NCBI GenBank assembly: GCA_002320035.1
Contig: DCJL01000037.1
Location: forward strand, 44,184 to 68,935
Length of the DNA stretch: 24,752 nt
Reading direction: 5' to 3'
Source: Clostridiales bacterium UBA1701
GTDB taxonomy: Bacteria > Bacillota > Clostridia > Oscillospirales > Oscillospiraceae
The notes beneath the pieces were generated by a model, which saw only the letters and a list, made by a program, of their open reading frames with translations, was not told the DNA's origin and did no database searches. This document shows, piece by piece, positions 14,822 through 23,171 of this stretch (the stretch's first letter is position 1; each line of letters starts with the position of its first letter). Made by a program: the position numbers and the translations under genes.

Positions 14822-16300
14822 GTGCTTACATTTCTCATCGGACTGGCAGTTCTGGTCATCGGCGCAATGCTTTACAGCAAGCTCTGTGAAAAAGTATTCG
14901 GCCCGGACGACAGGAAAACCCCTGCCTTTACAAAGCAGGACGGCGTGGACTATGTGCCCATGCCAAAGTGGAAAAACAGCCTCATAAACCTGCTGAACAT
15001 CGCGGGCACAGGCCCCATCCTCGGACCCATCCAGGGCATTCTTTTCGGACCCATCGCTTTTATTACCATCCCCATCGGCAATGTCATCGGCGGCGCTTTC
15101 CACGACTATTTCTCCGGCATGATCTGCCTGAGAGACGGCGGGAGCCAGATGCCGGACATGGTCAAGCGTTACACAAACAAGGGGGTATACTGGATATACA
15201 ACGTGTTTGTGTGCCTGCTTCTGCTGCTTGTGGGCGCCGTATTCATCTACACCCCCGGCGACATTGCGGCAACGCAGGTGTTCGGCTTCTCCGGCGAGGC
15301 CACAGCTGCATCCACCTGGGTGATCTACGCCGTCATATTCTTCTACTACCTTGCCGCCACCGTATTTCCCATAGATGCCATCATTGGCCGGATCTACCCG
15401 GTGTTCGGCGCGATCCTGCTGTTTTCCGCCATCGGCGTTTTTATTGGCATCTTCGCCAAGGGATATCCCCTTGTAGAACTCTGGGACTCCGTCTGGAGCT
15501 ACAACGGCGTCTTTGATTACGGCGGATATTTCGCGGAGGGCCATTTCCTGCCGGTGTTTTTCGTGACCGTGGCCTGCGGTATCCTCTCCGGCTTCCACTC
15601 CACGCAAACGGCGATCATCTCCCGCACCATGAAGAGCGAGCGGGAAGGGCGCAGCACTTTCTATTACATGATGATCCTTGAAGGCTTCATCGCCATGGTC
15701 TGGGCTGCGGGCGCCATGGGCGTCTACAATCTTGGGCTCCAGGAGGCGGATTCTTCCCTTGCCACGGGCACGGTAGGCATTGTCTGCAAGGACCTGCTTG
15801 GCAATGTGGGCGGCATCGTTGCGCTGCTGGGCGTCATAGTCCTGCCCATCACCTCCGGCGATACCGCTTTGCGCGGCCTGCGCCTTACCATTGCCGACAC
15901 GCTCCACATCGACCAGAGCACAAACAGCAAGCGCCTTGGCCTTTCCGCCGTTATTTACATCCTTGTGGCCGGCATTCTGGTCTGGGCCAAGTTCGTCCCC
16001 TCCGGCTTCAGCGTCCTCTGGCGCTATTTTGCCTGGGCAAACCAGACCCTCTCCCTCTTTGCCTTCGCCTGCATTACCGTGTGGCTCTTTGAAAACGGCA
16101 AGGGCAAGTGGGCATGGATGCCCCTGATCCCCGGAACTTTCTATGCTTTCATTACCATCACCTTTATTGCCAACGCCAAAATCGGCTTTAACATCCCCTG
16201 GACCGGCGCCTATATAATCGGCGCGGTTCTGGCGGCGGTATACTGCGGCCTGCTCTTCTGGTACGGGAAAAACCGCAGCGTCAGTAAGCTCCGTGCCTGA
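14822..16300 (+). CDS. cstA: Carbon starvation protein CstA-family transporter
   Basis: Multi-pass membrane transporter of the CstA family, whose studied members import pyruvate (BtsT) or peptides (CstA) in nutrient limitation. 492 aa, the shorter Gram-positive form. The N-terminus MLTFLIGLAVLVIGAMLYSK is a membrane helix followed by EKVFGPDDRKTPA, typical of the family. Further family stretches are NIAGTGPILGPIQG, GNVIGGAFHDYFSGM and GFHSTQTAIISRT. I chose GTG at 14822 because AAGGAGG lies 7-8 bases upstream; the in-frame ATG at 14798 has no ribosome site and would add eight charged residues that include the Shine-Dalgarno itself. No two-component partner is in the window. It stands alone, with a strong terminator 150 bases downstream. 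Confidence 0.93.
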   Translation: MLTFLIGLAVLVIGAMLYSKLCEKVFGPDDRKTPAFTKQDGVDYVPMPKWKNSLINLLNIAGTGPILGPIQGILFGPIAFITIPIGNVIGGAFHDYFSGMICLRDGGSQMPDMVKRYTNKGVYWIYNVFVCLLLLLVGAVFIYTPGDIAATQVFGFSGEATAASTWVIYAVIFFYYLAATVFPIDAIIGRIYPVFGAILLFSAIGVFIGIFAKGYPLVELWDSVWSYNGVFDYGGYFAEGHFLPVFFVTVACGILSGFHSTQTAIISRTMKSEREGRSTFYYMMILEGFIAMVWAAGAMGVYNLGLQEADSSLATGTVGIVCKDLLGNVGGIVALLGVIVLPITSGDTALRGLRLTIADTLHIDQSTNSKRLGLSAVIYILVAGILVWAKFVPSGFSVLWRYFAWANQTLSLFAFACITVWLFENGKGKWAWMPLIPGTFYAFITITFIANAKIGFNIPWTGAYIIGAVLAAVYCGLLFWYGKNRSVSKLRA

Positions 16301-16364
16301 CAGGCTCCCGTTCAGACACACGGCAAAGCGTTGCAGAACATTTCGCCCGCAGGCAAAAGCGCAT

Positions 16365-16398
16365 CCGGCAAGGGACTGATAAATCAGGCCCTTGCCGG
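16365..16398 (+). repeat. Long hairpin downstream of cstA
   Basis: CCGGCAAGGG (16365-16374) pairs with CCCTTGCCGG (16389-16398). After an A/G mismatch, CTGA pairs with TCAG around a TAAA loop. A second short hairpin, GAGAAG with CTTCTC (16399-16417), follows directly. There is no T tract. These could protect the 3' end of the cstA mRNA. I see no gene in 16301-16490. Confidence 0.55.
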
Positions 16399-16450
16399 GA
16401 GAAGCGCGATCCTTCTCGCGGATAAAGTCCAAAAGACACTGTCAACAACT

Positions 16451-16483
16451 GAAATCCCCTCCCGGTGAGGGGATTTCTTTTTT
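16451..16483 (+). terminator. Rho-independent terminator of cstA
   Basis: A perfect 11-base stem (16451-16461 with 16467-16477), loop CCGGT, then T6. It is a textbook terminator and separates cstA from the metal transporter operon. Confidence 0.93.
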
Positions 16484-16490
16484 GCCGTTC

Positions 16491-16519
16491 TTGACCGGGG
16501 CGGCGCTTTGGAGTATCAT
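16491..16519 (+). promoter_or_regulatory. Sigma-A promoter of the znuACB operon
   Basis: TTGACC (16491-16496), 17-base spacer, TATCAT (16514-16519), 23 bases before the znuA start, giving a very short leader. I do not see a Bacillus-type Zur box (TCGTAAT-N-ATTACGA-like) over it, so regulation by zinc is not shown. Confidence 0.65.
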
Positions 16520-16542
16520 ATAGTCTGGATTGGAGGGTGCAA

Positions 16543-17508
16543 ATGAAGAAAACCCTTGTTTTTATTGTGATACTGGCCCTGTGCGCCGGCCTCTGCGGCT
16601 GCGGGAAGGGGCCATTTGAGAGCGGCGGGGAAGGAATTGAGATCGTAACCACTGTTTTTCCCGCCTATGACTTTGCCCGGGAGATAGCGGGGGAGCGGGC
16701 AAAGGTTACTTTACTTGTGCCTCCCGGCTCTGAGGCCCATAGCTTTGAGCCCACGCCCCAGGACATTATCCGGGTGCAAAACTGCGATCTCCTTTTCTGC
16801 AATGGGGGTGAGTCCGAAGCCTGGCTGGAGGAAATTCTCAGTGGGCTGGAGGGCGGTATCAGCGCGCTCCGGATGCTTGACTGCGTCGAGGCGCTGGCAG
16901 AGGAACTCAAGGAGGGCATGCAGAGCGCCGGGGAAGCGCATGAGCACGAGGCGCATGAAGAGCATGAAGAGCATGAACCGGAGTATGACGAGCATGTATG
17001 GACCTCTCCCGTGAACGCCGCGCTGATCTGTCAGGCTCTCTGCCGCAGGCTATGCGAAATCGACCCGGCGGGGGCGGCGGTGTATGAGGCCAACTGCGCG
17101 GCCTATGTGAAAGCGCTTGAGGATCTGGACGGGGCGTTCAGGCGGGTGCTTGATCATTCTGTCCGCCGCACCCTGATCTTTGCCGACCGCTTCCCGGTGC
17201 GCTATTTTGTGGAGGAATACGGGCTGGATTATTTTGCCGCCTTCCCCGGCTGCGCGGACGATGCGGAACCCTCCGCCAAAACCGTGGCCTTCCTTATTGA
17301 CCGGGTGCGGGAGGAGAATGTTCCGGCGGTGTTTTATATTGAGTTTTCAAATGAAAAAATGGCGAATATCATATGCGAGGATACGGGCTGCAAAAAACTG
17401 CTGTTCCACTCCTGCCATAATGTGACCGCCCGGCAGCTTCAAAACGGCGTGAGCTATCTGGAACTGATGCGGGGAAACGTGGAGAGTCTTAAGGAGGCGC
17501 TGGGCTGA
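16543..17508 (+). CDS. znuA: Metal (zinc/manganese-type) ABC transporter substrate-binding lipoprotein
   Basis: Extracytoplasmic cluster-A-I receptor that captures a transition metal and hands it to the ZnuB permease. 321 aa. The signal peptide ends at the lipobox LCGC with Cys20 lipidated. Metal-site features: His66 in GSEAHSFEP and His151 in DEHVWTSP. A flexible His/Glu-rich loop at 133-151 (HEHEAHEEHEEHE) is typical of zinc-binding members. The third ligand region reads FADRFPVRYF, where classic ZnuA has a His, and the last reads FHSCHNVT instead of LDP; related Clostridia receptors share this divergent pattern, so it may be a subfamily trait. ATG 16543 has GGAGG 6 bases upstream, preferred over GTG at 16537. 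Its stop overlaps the next start (TGATG). Zinc is likely, manganese not excluded. Confidence 0.9.
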   Translation: MKKTLVFIVILALCAGLCGCGKGPFESGGEGIEIVTTVFPAYDFAREIAGERAKVTLLVPPGSEAHSFEPTPQDIIRVQNCDLLFCNGGESEAWLEEILSGLEGGISALRMLDCVEALAEELKEGMQSAGEAHEHEAHEEHEEHEPEYDEHVWTSPVNAALICQALCRRLCEIDPAGAAVYEANCAAYVKALEDLDGAFRRVLDHSVRRTLIFADRFPVRYFVEEYGLDYFAAFPGCADDAEPSAKTVAFLIDRVREENVPAVFYIEFSNEKMANIICEDTGCKKLLFHSCHNVTARQLQNGVSYLELMRGNVESLKEALG

Positions 17509-18215
17509 TGGCAATACTGACATGTGAAGATCTGAGCTTTGCCTACGAGGGCAGAAGCGTGCTGGAGTCGGTCAGCTTCTCCCTTGAGGCAGGAAGCTAT
17601 CTCTGCGTTGTGGGTGAGAATGGCTCCGGCAAATCCACGCTTATAAAGGGCCTGCTGGGCCTGAAGGCCCCGGACGGGGGAAAGATCAGCTTTGGAGAGG
17701 GGCTTAAGAGCACGGAGATCGGCTATCTGCCCCAGCAGACCCAGCTTCAGCGGGATTTTCCCGCCAGCGTCAATGAAGTGGTCCTCTCCGGCTGCCTAAA
17801 CTCTCTGGGCCGCAGGCTGCATTATAGTAAGGCAGACCGGCTCCGGGCCCGGGAAAATATGGAGCGCATGGGCATCGAGGATATCGGGGAGGAGAGCTAT
17901 CAGGCCCTCTCCGGCGGGCAGCAGCAGCGGGTGCTTCTGGCCCGGGCTCTCTGCGCCACGAAGAAGCTGCTCCTGCTGGACGAGCCTGTGACCGGCCTTG
18001 ACCCCATAGCCACTGGGGAGATGTACAATCTGATAAAGCTTGTGAATCTCTGCGACAATATCACCGTTATTATGGTATCCCATGATATACACGAGGCCGT
18101 CCGCTATGCCACCCACATTCTGCACTTAGGCCATAAGCAGCTCTTTTTCGGCACCGCGGCCGCGTATAAGGAGAGCGACCTTGCCCGCCGCTTTCTGGGA
18201 GGGAACAGAATATGA
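17508..18215 (+). CDS. znuC: Metal ABC transporter ATP-binding protein
   Basis: Cytoplasmic ATPase energising metal uptake. 235 aa. Walker A GENGSGKST (36-44), Q-loop near GYLPQQ, signature ALSGGQQQRV, Walker B LLLLDEP and the switch His in MVSHDIHE are all present. It belongs to the ZnuC/MntB group judged by its partners. It overlaps the receptor gene by one base and the permease gene by four (ATGA), so the three are translationally coupled. Confidence 0.94.
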   Translation: MAILTCEDLSFAYEGRSVLESVSFSLEAGSYLCVVGENGSGKSTLIKGLLGLKAPDGGKISFGEGLKSTEIGYLPQQTQLQRDFPASVNEVVLSGCLNSLGRRLHYSKADRLRARENMERMGIEDIGEESYQALSGGQQQRVLLARALCATKKLLLLDEPVTGLDPIATGEMYNLIKLVNLCDNITVIMVSHDIHEAVRYATHILHLGHKQLFFGTAAAYKESDLARRFLGGNRI

Positions 18216-19021
18216 CGGAAATTATAAATATGCTTTCCTATCATTTCATGCAGCGGGCGCTGATCGTGGGCGTGCTTGTAAGCTTGTGCGCGGCGCTCCT
18301 GGGCGTGTCCCTGGTACTGAAAAGATATTCCATGATTGGCGACGGGCTCTCCCATGTGGGCTTCGGCGCCCTGGCCATCGCTTCGGCCCTGAACCTGGCG
18401 CCCCTGGCCGTGGCCGTGCCCACGGTGATCGTGGCGGCAGTGCTGCTGCTGCGGCTGAGCCGGAACAGCCGGGTGAAGGGGGACGCGGCCATTGCAATCA
18501 TCTCCAGCAGCGCTTTGGCCATTGGCGTTATCAGCGTGTCGCTGACAACGGGGATGAACACCGAGGTGTCCAGCTATATGTTCGGCAGCATTTTATCGCT
18601 CAGCCGCTCGGACGCGGTTTTGAGCGTGCTTCTTTCGGCGGCAGTGCTGCTGCTGTTCGTGCTTTTCTACCCCCGCATTTTCGCCGTTACCTTTGACGAG
18701 AATTTCAGCCGGGCCACCGGGACCAGGACCGGCGTATACAACACCCTGCTCGCGGTGCTCACGGCGGTGACGGTCGTTCTGGGCATGAGGATGATGGGGG
18801 CTCTGCTGATATCCAGCCTTATTATTTTTCCCGCCCTCTCCGCCATGCGCCTTTGCCGGAGCTTTAAGGCGGTGATTCTCTCCGCGGCGATTATCTCCGT
18901 CCTCTGTTTCCTGGCGGGAGTAATGGCTTCCTATTTTCTGGAAACTCCCACAGGGGCCAGCATCGTTGTCGCCAATCTTTTGGTGTTTGCCATTCTGTCT
19001 CTGGCGGGAAAAAGAACATAA
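18212..19021 (+). CDS. znuB: Metal ABC transporter permease
   Basis: Membrane channel subunit of the ABC-3 family, 269 aa with about 8 hydrophobic segments. Family signatures include the DGLSHVGFGALA segment near residues 44-55 and GMRMMGALLISSLIIFPA near 190-207. It is the last gene of the operon, with start inside the znuC stop (ATGA). No GC-rich terminator is visible after it; the next 100 bases are AT-rich and lead into the promoter of the following operon. Confidence 0.93.
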   Translation: MTEIINMLSYHFMQRALIVGVLVSLCAALLGVSLVLKRYSMIGDGLSHVGFGALAIASALNLAPLAVAVPTVIVAAVLLLRLSRNSRVKGDAAIAIISSSALAIGVISVSLTTGMNTEVSSYMFGSILSLSRSDAVLSVLLSAAVLLLFVLFYPRIFAVTFDENFSRATGTRTGVYNTLLAVLTAVTVVLGMRMMGALLISSLIIFPALSAMRLCRSFKAVILSAAIISVLCFLAGVMASYFLETPTGASIVVANLLVFAILSLAGKRT

Positions 19022-19128
19022 AAAGCCGGTTATGCACTGAATATACATGAAAAAAGTGAATAACTCAAGGTAAAATGAATAAGATGCAAAATTTTTTAAA
19101 AAATATCGAATAAATTTCCAAAAAACTA

Positions 19129-19157
19129 TTGACAAGAGAAGCGGACAGTGCTATGAT
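19129..19157 (+). promoter_or_regulatory. Strong sigma-A promoter of the amino-acid ABC operon
   Basis: TTGACA (19129-19134), 17-base spacer, TATGAT (19152-19157). It is a near-perfect match, 55 bases before the lipoprotein ATG at 19212. AT-rich DNA upstream (19060-19125) may act as an UP element. No clear repressor site seen. Confidence 0.85.
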
Positions 19158-19211
19158 CACAATCGTCCAAGGGACAGTTTATTGAGAATGACGAAATGTG
19201 AGGAGAATAAG

Positions 19212-20147
19212 ATGAAAAAGATACTTTGCATGCTGCTTGCTCTTACAATGATCCTTGCCCTCTGCGCCTGCGGCGAGACCGCCGCCCCTTCGGCAAGCGA
19301 GGCTCCCGCCCAGAGTGCCGCTCCCGCTGAGGAGAGCGCCGCCCCCGCCGGAGCTGATTACTCCGCAATGAGCCTGGATGAGCTCAAGGCTGAGATCAGC
19401 ACCGTTGTCGACGGCAAGCTCACCGTGGCCACCAGCCCCGACTTCGCCCCCTATGAGTTCTACGCCATTGACGACAACGGCGACCCCCAGCTTGCCGGTT
19501 TTGACCTTGCCCTGGCCCAGTACATCGCTGATTTCCTGGGGCTTGAGTTGGAAATCATCCCCATCGACTTTGACGGCGTGCTCAACGAGCTGGCCGCCGG
19601 CAGCGTGGACCTGGGCATGGCCGGCCTCTCTCCCGATCCCACCCGTATGGATGCTATGGACTTCTCCGACATCTACTACCAGGGCGGCCAGTCCTTTGTG
19701 ACTGTCAAGGGCAGCGAGGATAAGTTCCCCACCCTTGCGGACGCAAACAAGCCCGAGTACTCCATCGGCGCTCAGAATGGCTCCATCCAGATGGATCTGG
19801 CCAATGAAAACACGCCCGATGCCGATATCGTCCCCCTGGTAAAGGTGACCGATATTGTTGCCGAACTTCTCGGCGGCAAGCTGGATGGTGCCTTTATTGA
19901 GACTGTGGTGGCCGAGAGCTATGCCCAGAGCTATCCCGAGCTTGTGATCGCTCTTGATGTTCCCTATGACGTGGCCGGCTCCGCTGTCGGCGTCATGAAG
20001 GGCAACGCGGCGCTGCTGGCCGGCGTGAATATGGCCATCGCCGCCGCTATTGAGGACGGCTCCATGGATCAGTTCGTGGTCGAGGCCAACGAGCTTGCCA
20101 ACGGCAAGACTGCCAGCCTGGTTGACGGCGAGATCGTGGAGGACTGA
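19212..20147 (+). CDS. Amino-acid ABC transporter substrate-binding lipoprotein
   Basis: Family-3 extracellular solute receptor (PAAT type, as GlnH/FliY). 311 aa. Signal peptide with lipobox LCAC, Cys20 lipidated, then an Ala/Ser/Pro/Glu-rich linker (about 22-52) and the two-lobe binding domain starting KLTVATSPDFAPYEF. Family segments GFDLALAQYIAD and LAAGSVDLGMAGLSPDPTRMDAMDFSD are visible. ATG 19212 has AGGAGA 5-6 bases upstream; the in-frame TTG at 19182 has none. Codon use is strongly biased, consistent with high expression. Ligand is probably a polar or conjugated amino acid, judged from the hydrolase at the end of the operon; this is inference. Confidence 0.93.
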   Translation: MKKILCMLLALTMILALCACGETAAPSASEAPAQSAAPAEESAAPAGADYSAMSLDELKAEISTVVDGKLTVATSPDFAPYEFYAIDDNGDPQLAGFDLALAQYIADFLGLELEIIPIDFDGVLNELAAGSVDLGMAGLSPDPTRMDAMDFSDIYYQGGQSFVTVKGSEDKFPTLADANKPEYSIGAQNGSIQMDLANENTPDADIVPLVKVTDIVAELLGGKLDGAFIETVVAESYAQSYPELVIALDVPYDVAGSAVGVMKGNAALLAGVNMAIAAAIEDGSMDQFVVEANELANGKTASLVDGEIVED

Positions 20148-20184
20148 ACCGAACGCGAAACGGCGCACAAAACAATAATTTTCC

Positions 20185-20220
20185 GCAAAGGCCTCCGCTT
20201 GAAAAACGGAGGCGCTTTGC
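20185..20220 (+). terminator. Intercistronic hairpin after the binding-protein gene
   Basis: GCAAAG and GCCTCCG (20185-20197) pair with CGGAGGC and GCTTTGC (20207-20220) with one bulge and a roughly 9-base loop. No T run follows. Such hairpins after a receptor gene commonly stabilise its mRNA or cut read-through, making more receptor than permease. Role inferred from position. Confidence 0.65.
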
Positions 20221-20241
20221 GTGTTAAAAGGAGAGCTGCTT

Positions 20242-20943
20242 ATGCTTACAATACAAGGCTTTGAAAAAGCTTTTGCATACTGGAAGCTGTTTCTGGAGGG
20301 CGTTGTCTGCACGGTGTCCCTCTCGGCGCTGACAGTCATTTTCGGCTTTATTCTGGCGCTGCTCATCGCTTCCTGCCGCATGGGCCGCTCAAAGATCCTC
20401 CGGGCCATATCCACGGCCTATGTGGAGCTTTTCCGGGCCACGCCTATGGTGGTTCAGGTGTTCATTATTTTCTATGTTGTTTTTGACGGCGTCAAGGTTC
20501 TGCCGGGCTTCAAGCTTTTCGGCTTTATCCGCTTTGACAGGTTTTTCCCGGCAGTGGTGGCCCTGGCCCTCAACTCCGGTGCATATCTGTCCGAGATCAT
20601 CCGCTCCGGCATCCAGTCTATTGACGGAGGCCAGACGGAGGCGGCCCGCTCTCTGGGCCTGTCTTCCTGGAAAACCATGCGTTTTGTTGTTCTGCCTCAG
20701 GCCATCAAGAACATTCTTCCGGCGATAGCAAACGAGTTTGTTACCATAATAAAGGAGTCTGCGATCTGCTTTACCATCGGCGTGCAGGATATTATGTCGG
20801 CAGTGAACGCGGTAAAGGGCGCTACATACAAGATGGGCGAAGCTCTGATTATAGCGACGGCCCTTTACTTCTGTCTGACATTCCCAACCAGCAAGATCAT
20901 AGCCCATTTTGAAAGGAAGATGAGTCGTGGCGACAAGCGGTAA
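20242..20943 (+). CDS. Amino-acid ABC transporter permease
   Basis: Membrane subunit of a polar amino acid transporter (HisM/GlnP type), 233 aa, about five hydrophobic segments. The ATPase-contacting EAA loop is clear: TEAARSLGLSSWKTMRFVVLPQ. I chose ATG 20242 with AAAGGAG about 9 bases upstream; GTG 20221 has no ribosome site and overlaps the hairpin end. The coding end overlaps the ATPase start by 17 bases, so the two are coupled. Only one permease gene is present, suggesting a homodimeric channel. Confidence 0.93.
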   Translation: MLTIQGFEKAFAYWKLFLEGVVCTVSLSALTVIFGFILALLIASCRMGRSKILRAISTAYVELFRATPMVVQVFIIFYVVFDGVKVLPGFKLFGFIRFDRFFPAVVALALNSGAYLSEIIRSGIQSIDGGQTEAARSLGLSSWKTMRFVVLPQAIKNILPAIANEFVTIIKESAICFTIGVQDIMSAVNAVKGATYKMGEALIIATALYFCLTFPTSKIIAHFERKMSRGDKR

Positions 20944-21691
20944 ACTGATACAGGTCAAAGACCTTAGGAAGCACTACAACAAGGGCGCCATCAAGGCTCT
21001 TGACGGCGTGAGCTTGGACATAAACAGGGGAGATGTGATGGTGGTCATCGGCCCCTCCGGCTCCGGCAAGTCCACGTTCCTCCGCTCCCTGAATCTGCTG
21101 GAGCAGCCTACTTCCGGCAGCATATTTTTTGACGGAGTGGACATAACCAAAAAGAAGGACGAGAACGGGAAAAAAATTGACATTGACCTGCACCGCCAGA
21201 AGATGGGCATGGTATTCCAGCATTTTAATCTCTTTCCACATATGACGATTTTGCAGAACATGACCATTGCTCCCGTTCAGGTGAAAAAGCTGCCGGAAGA
21301 GCAGGCCAAAGCCAAGGCAATGGAGCTTCTGGCCCGGGTTGGCCTTGCCGACCGGGCGGACGCCTATCCCATTCAGCTCTCCGGCGGCCAGAAGCAGCGC
21401 GTGGCGATCGTCCGGGCCCTTGCAATGGAGCCGGAAGTGATGCTTTTTGACGAGCCTACCTCTGCCCTTGACCCGGAGATGGTGGGCGAGGTCCTGGACG
21501 TTATGAAAGAGCTTGCTCAGGAGGGCATGACCATGGCGGTCGTGACCCATGAGATGGGCTTTGCCCGAGAGGTTGGCAACCGGGTGCTCTTCATGGCAGA
21601 CGGCAGGCTCCTTGAAGAGGGCAGCCCCGAAGAGATATTCAAATACCCCCAGCACCCCAGACTAAAGGATTTCCTGTCCAAAGTACTGTAA
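20927..21691 (+). CDS. Amino-acid ABC transporter ATP-binding protein
   Basis: GlnQ/ArtP-type ATPase, 254 aa. Walker A GPSGSGKST (42-50), Q-loop VFQHFNLFPH, signature LSGGQKQRV, Walker B VMLFDEPTSALDPE and switch His in VVTHEMGFARE are all intact. The start is GTG at 20927, set by GGAAG about 7 bases upstream and by the family N-terminus (LIQVKDLRKHY); it lies inside the permease end. An extra short stretch of charged residues (about 66-90, KKKDENGKKIDIDLHRQ) sits between the Walker A and the Q-loop, as seen in some Clostridia members. TAA overlaps an ATG of the next frame, pointing to coupling with the amidohydrolase. Confidence 0.94.
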   Translation: MATSGKLIQVKDLRKHYNKGAIKALDGVSLDINRGDVMVVIGPSGSGKSTFLRSLNLLEQPTSGSIFFDGVDITKKKDENGKKIDIDLHRQKMGMVFQHFNLFPHMTILQNMTIAPVQVKKLPEEQAKAKAMELLARVGLADRADAYPIQLSGGQKQRVAIVRALAMEPEVMLFDEPTSALDPEMVGEVLDVMKELAQEGMTMAVVTHEMGFAREVGNRVLFMADGRLLEEGSPEEIFKYPQHPRLKDFLSKVL

Positions 21692-21702
21692 TGGAGGGCG
21701 CA

Positions 21703-23142
21703 ATGAACGAGCTGAAAAAGGCCGCCATAGAGTCTGTGGACTCCATGGCGGAATTCTATGAAAAACTGGCGGATAAAATCTGGGAAAATCCGGAGCTGTC
21801 CCTGAAAGAGCATAAGGCGGCGGCGCTTTACTGCGCTGCGCTGCGGGAGCTCGGGTTTGCGGTGACAGAAAGGCTGGGCGGGATAGATACGGCTTTCTGC
21901 GGCTCCTTTGGGAGCGGCAGGCCGTTTATCGGCATCCTCGGCGAATATGACGCGCTCTCGGGCCTGAGCCAGAAAGCGGGACTGGCCCATGAAGAGGCGC
22001 TGGCGCCCGGCGGTTGCGGGCATGGCTGCGGCCATAACCTCCTTGGCGCCGGCTCCCTGGCTGCGGCCGCGGCGGTAAAAAGCTATCTTGAGCGCAGCGG
22101 CAGGCCGGGCACGGTCATTTTTTACGGCTGCCCCGGGGAAGAGGGCGGCAGCGGCAAGGCCTATTTGGCCCGGGAAGGTCTTTGGCGCACGCTTGACGCT
22201 GCCCTGAGCTGGCACCCCAGCGATGTGAACCAGGTCCGTACGGGGACAAATAATTCCTGCATTCAGGTTCTTTATAAATTCTCCGGCACAGCCGCCCATG
22301 CGGCGGGGGATCCCTATAACGGACGCAGTGCCCTGGACGCGGTGGAGCTGATGAATATGGGCGTGCAGTTTCTTCGGGAGCATATGACCGAGGACTGCCG
22401 CATCCATTACGCCATAACCGATTCCGGCGGCGTATCGCCCAATGTGGTTCAGGCCCGGGCCTCGGTGCTGTACATGGTGCGGGCCAACCGGGTGGCGGAC
22501 TCCGTGAAGCTTCAGGCAAGGGTGGACGATATTGCAAAGGGCGCCGCGCTTATGACGGGTACAAGCTTTGAGCGCGTTTTTATCGACGGAACGGCGGAGC
22601 TGCTGCCCAATTACTGCATAGAAAAAATTCTCTACGATAATTTTATTGAGATCGGTGTCCCCGGCTATGAAGAGGACGACTGGAAGCTGGCCGCCGCGCT
22701 CCGCGCCACCTATCCCCAAAGCGACCGGGCCCCGGGAATCGGCGCAAAGTTTAACGGGGAGATTGAAAAGCAGGTGAAAAGACTCACGGAAAACATGAGC
22801 CGGGACATAAACGACTTTATCATGCCCCTCTACTCCGGAACCGGCTTCATGGCCGGCAGCACGGATGTGGGCGATGTGAGCTGGCAGACTCCCACCTCCC
22901 AAATTGATGTTGTGACCTGGCCCGCGGACATTCCGAACCATTCCTGGCAGGCGGTATCCTGCGGGAAAAGCGGCCTTGCCCATAAGGGAATGCTGACGGC
23001 CGGCAAGGTTCTGGCGGGCGCCGCGGTTGACCTGATTGATAATCCTGCGCTGCTCTCTGCCGCCAGGGCGGAATTTGAGGAGAGATCCGCCTCCGGCTAT
23101 GTCTGCCCCATAGAGACGGGGGCAATCCCCATAGCGCTTTGA
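21703..23142 (+). CDS. M20-family amidohydrolase, p-aminobenzoyl-glutamate hydrolase subunit B-like
   Basis: Dinuclear-metal amidohydrolase of the M20D/AbgB branch, 479 aa, which cleaves an amide between an aromatic or acyl group and an amino acid. Metal and catalytic features: GEYDAL (80-85), HGCGHN (107-112), GCPGEEGG (142-149, catalytic Glu pair), SWHPSD with His171, a dimerisation lid domain at about 180-320, and a late His in PNHSWQ (about 412-417). ATG 21703 has GGAGGG just upstream; an ATG at 21691 overlaps the ATPase stop and is possible. Location at the end of an amino-acid ABC operon suggests that the conjugate is imported, cut inside the cell and the amino acid used. AbgA is not present, so it probably acts alone; true substrate unknown. 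Confidence 0.88.
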   Translation: MNELKKAAIESVDSMAEFYEKLADKIWENPELSLKEHKAAALYCAALRELGFAVTERLGGIDTAFCGSFGSGRPFIGILGEYDALSGLSQKAGLAHEEALAPGGCGHGCGHNLLGAGSLAAAAAVKSYLERSGRPGTVIFYGCPGEEGGSGKAYLAREGLWRTLDAALSWHPSDVNQVRTGTNNSCIQVLYKFSGTAAHAAGDPYNGRSALDAVELMNMGVQFLREHMTEDCRIHYAITDSGGVSPNVVQARASVLYMVRANRVADSVKLQARVDDIAKGAALMTGTSFERVFIDGTAELLPNYCIEKILYDNFIEIGVPGYEEDDWKLAAALRATYPQSDRAPGIGAKFNGEIEKQVKRLTENMSRDINDFIMPLYSGTGFMAGSTDVGDVSWQTPTSQIDVVTWPADIPNHSWQAVSCGKSGLAHKGMLTAGKVLAGAAVDLIDNPALLSAARAEFEERSASGYVCPIETGAIPIAL

Positions 23143-23171
23143 GAATAAAAATAGAATAAGTGGGAATAATA

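Noticed and set aside
14762..16432. 556-codon open frame antisense to cstA
   Set aside because: Rich in Gly, Asp, Ala and His without membrane or enzyme signatures; it is the complement of membrane-protein codons and overlaps the cstA gene throughout.
16491..16542. Zur operator at the znu promoter
   Set aside because: No TCGTAAT-type palindrome is visible over or near the promoter hexamers, so zinc control cannot be claimed from the sequence.
19179..20414. 411-codon open frame antisense to the binding-protein gene
   Set aside because: It is a shadow of a highly biased lipoprotein gene and covers the intercistronic hairpin.
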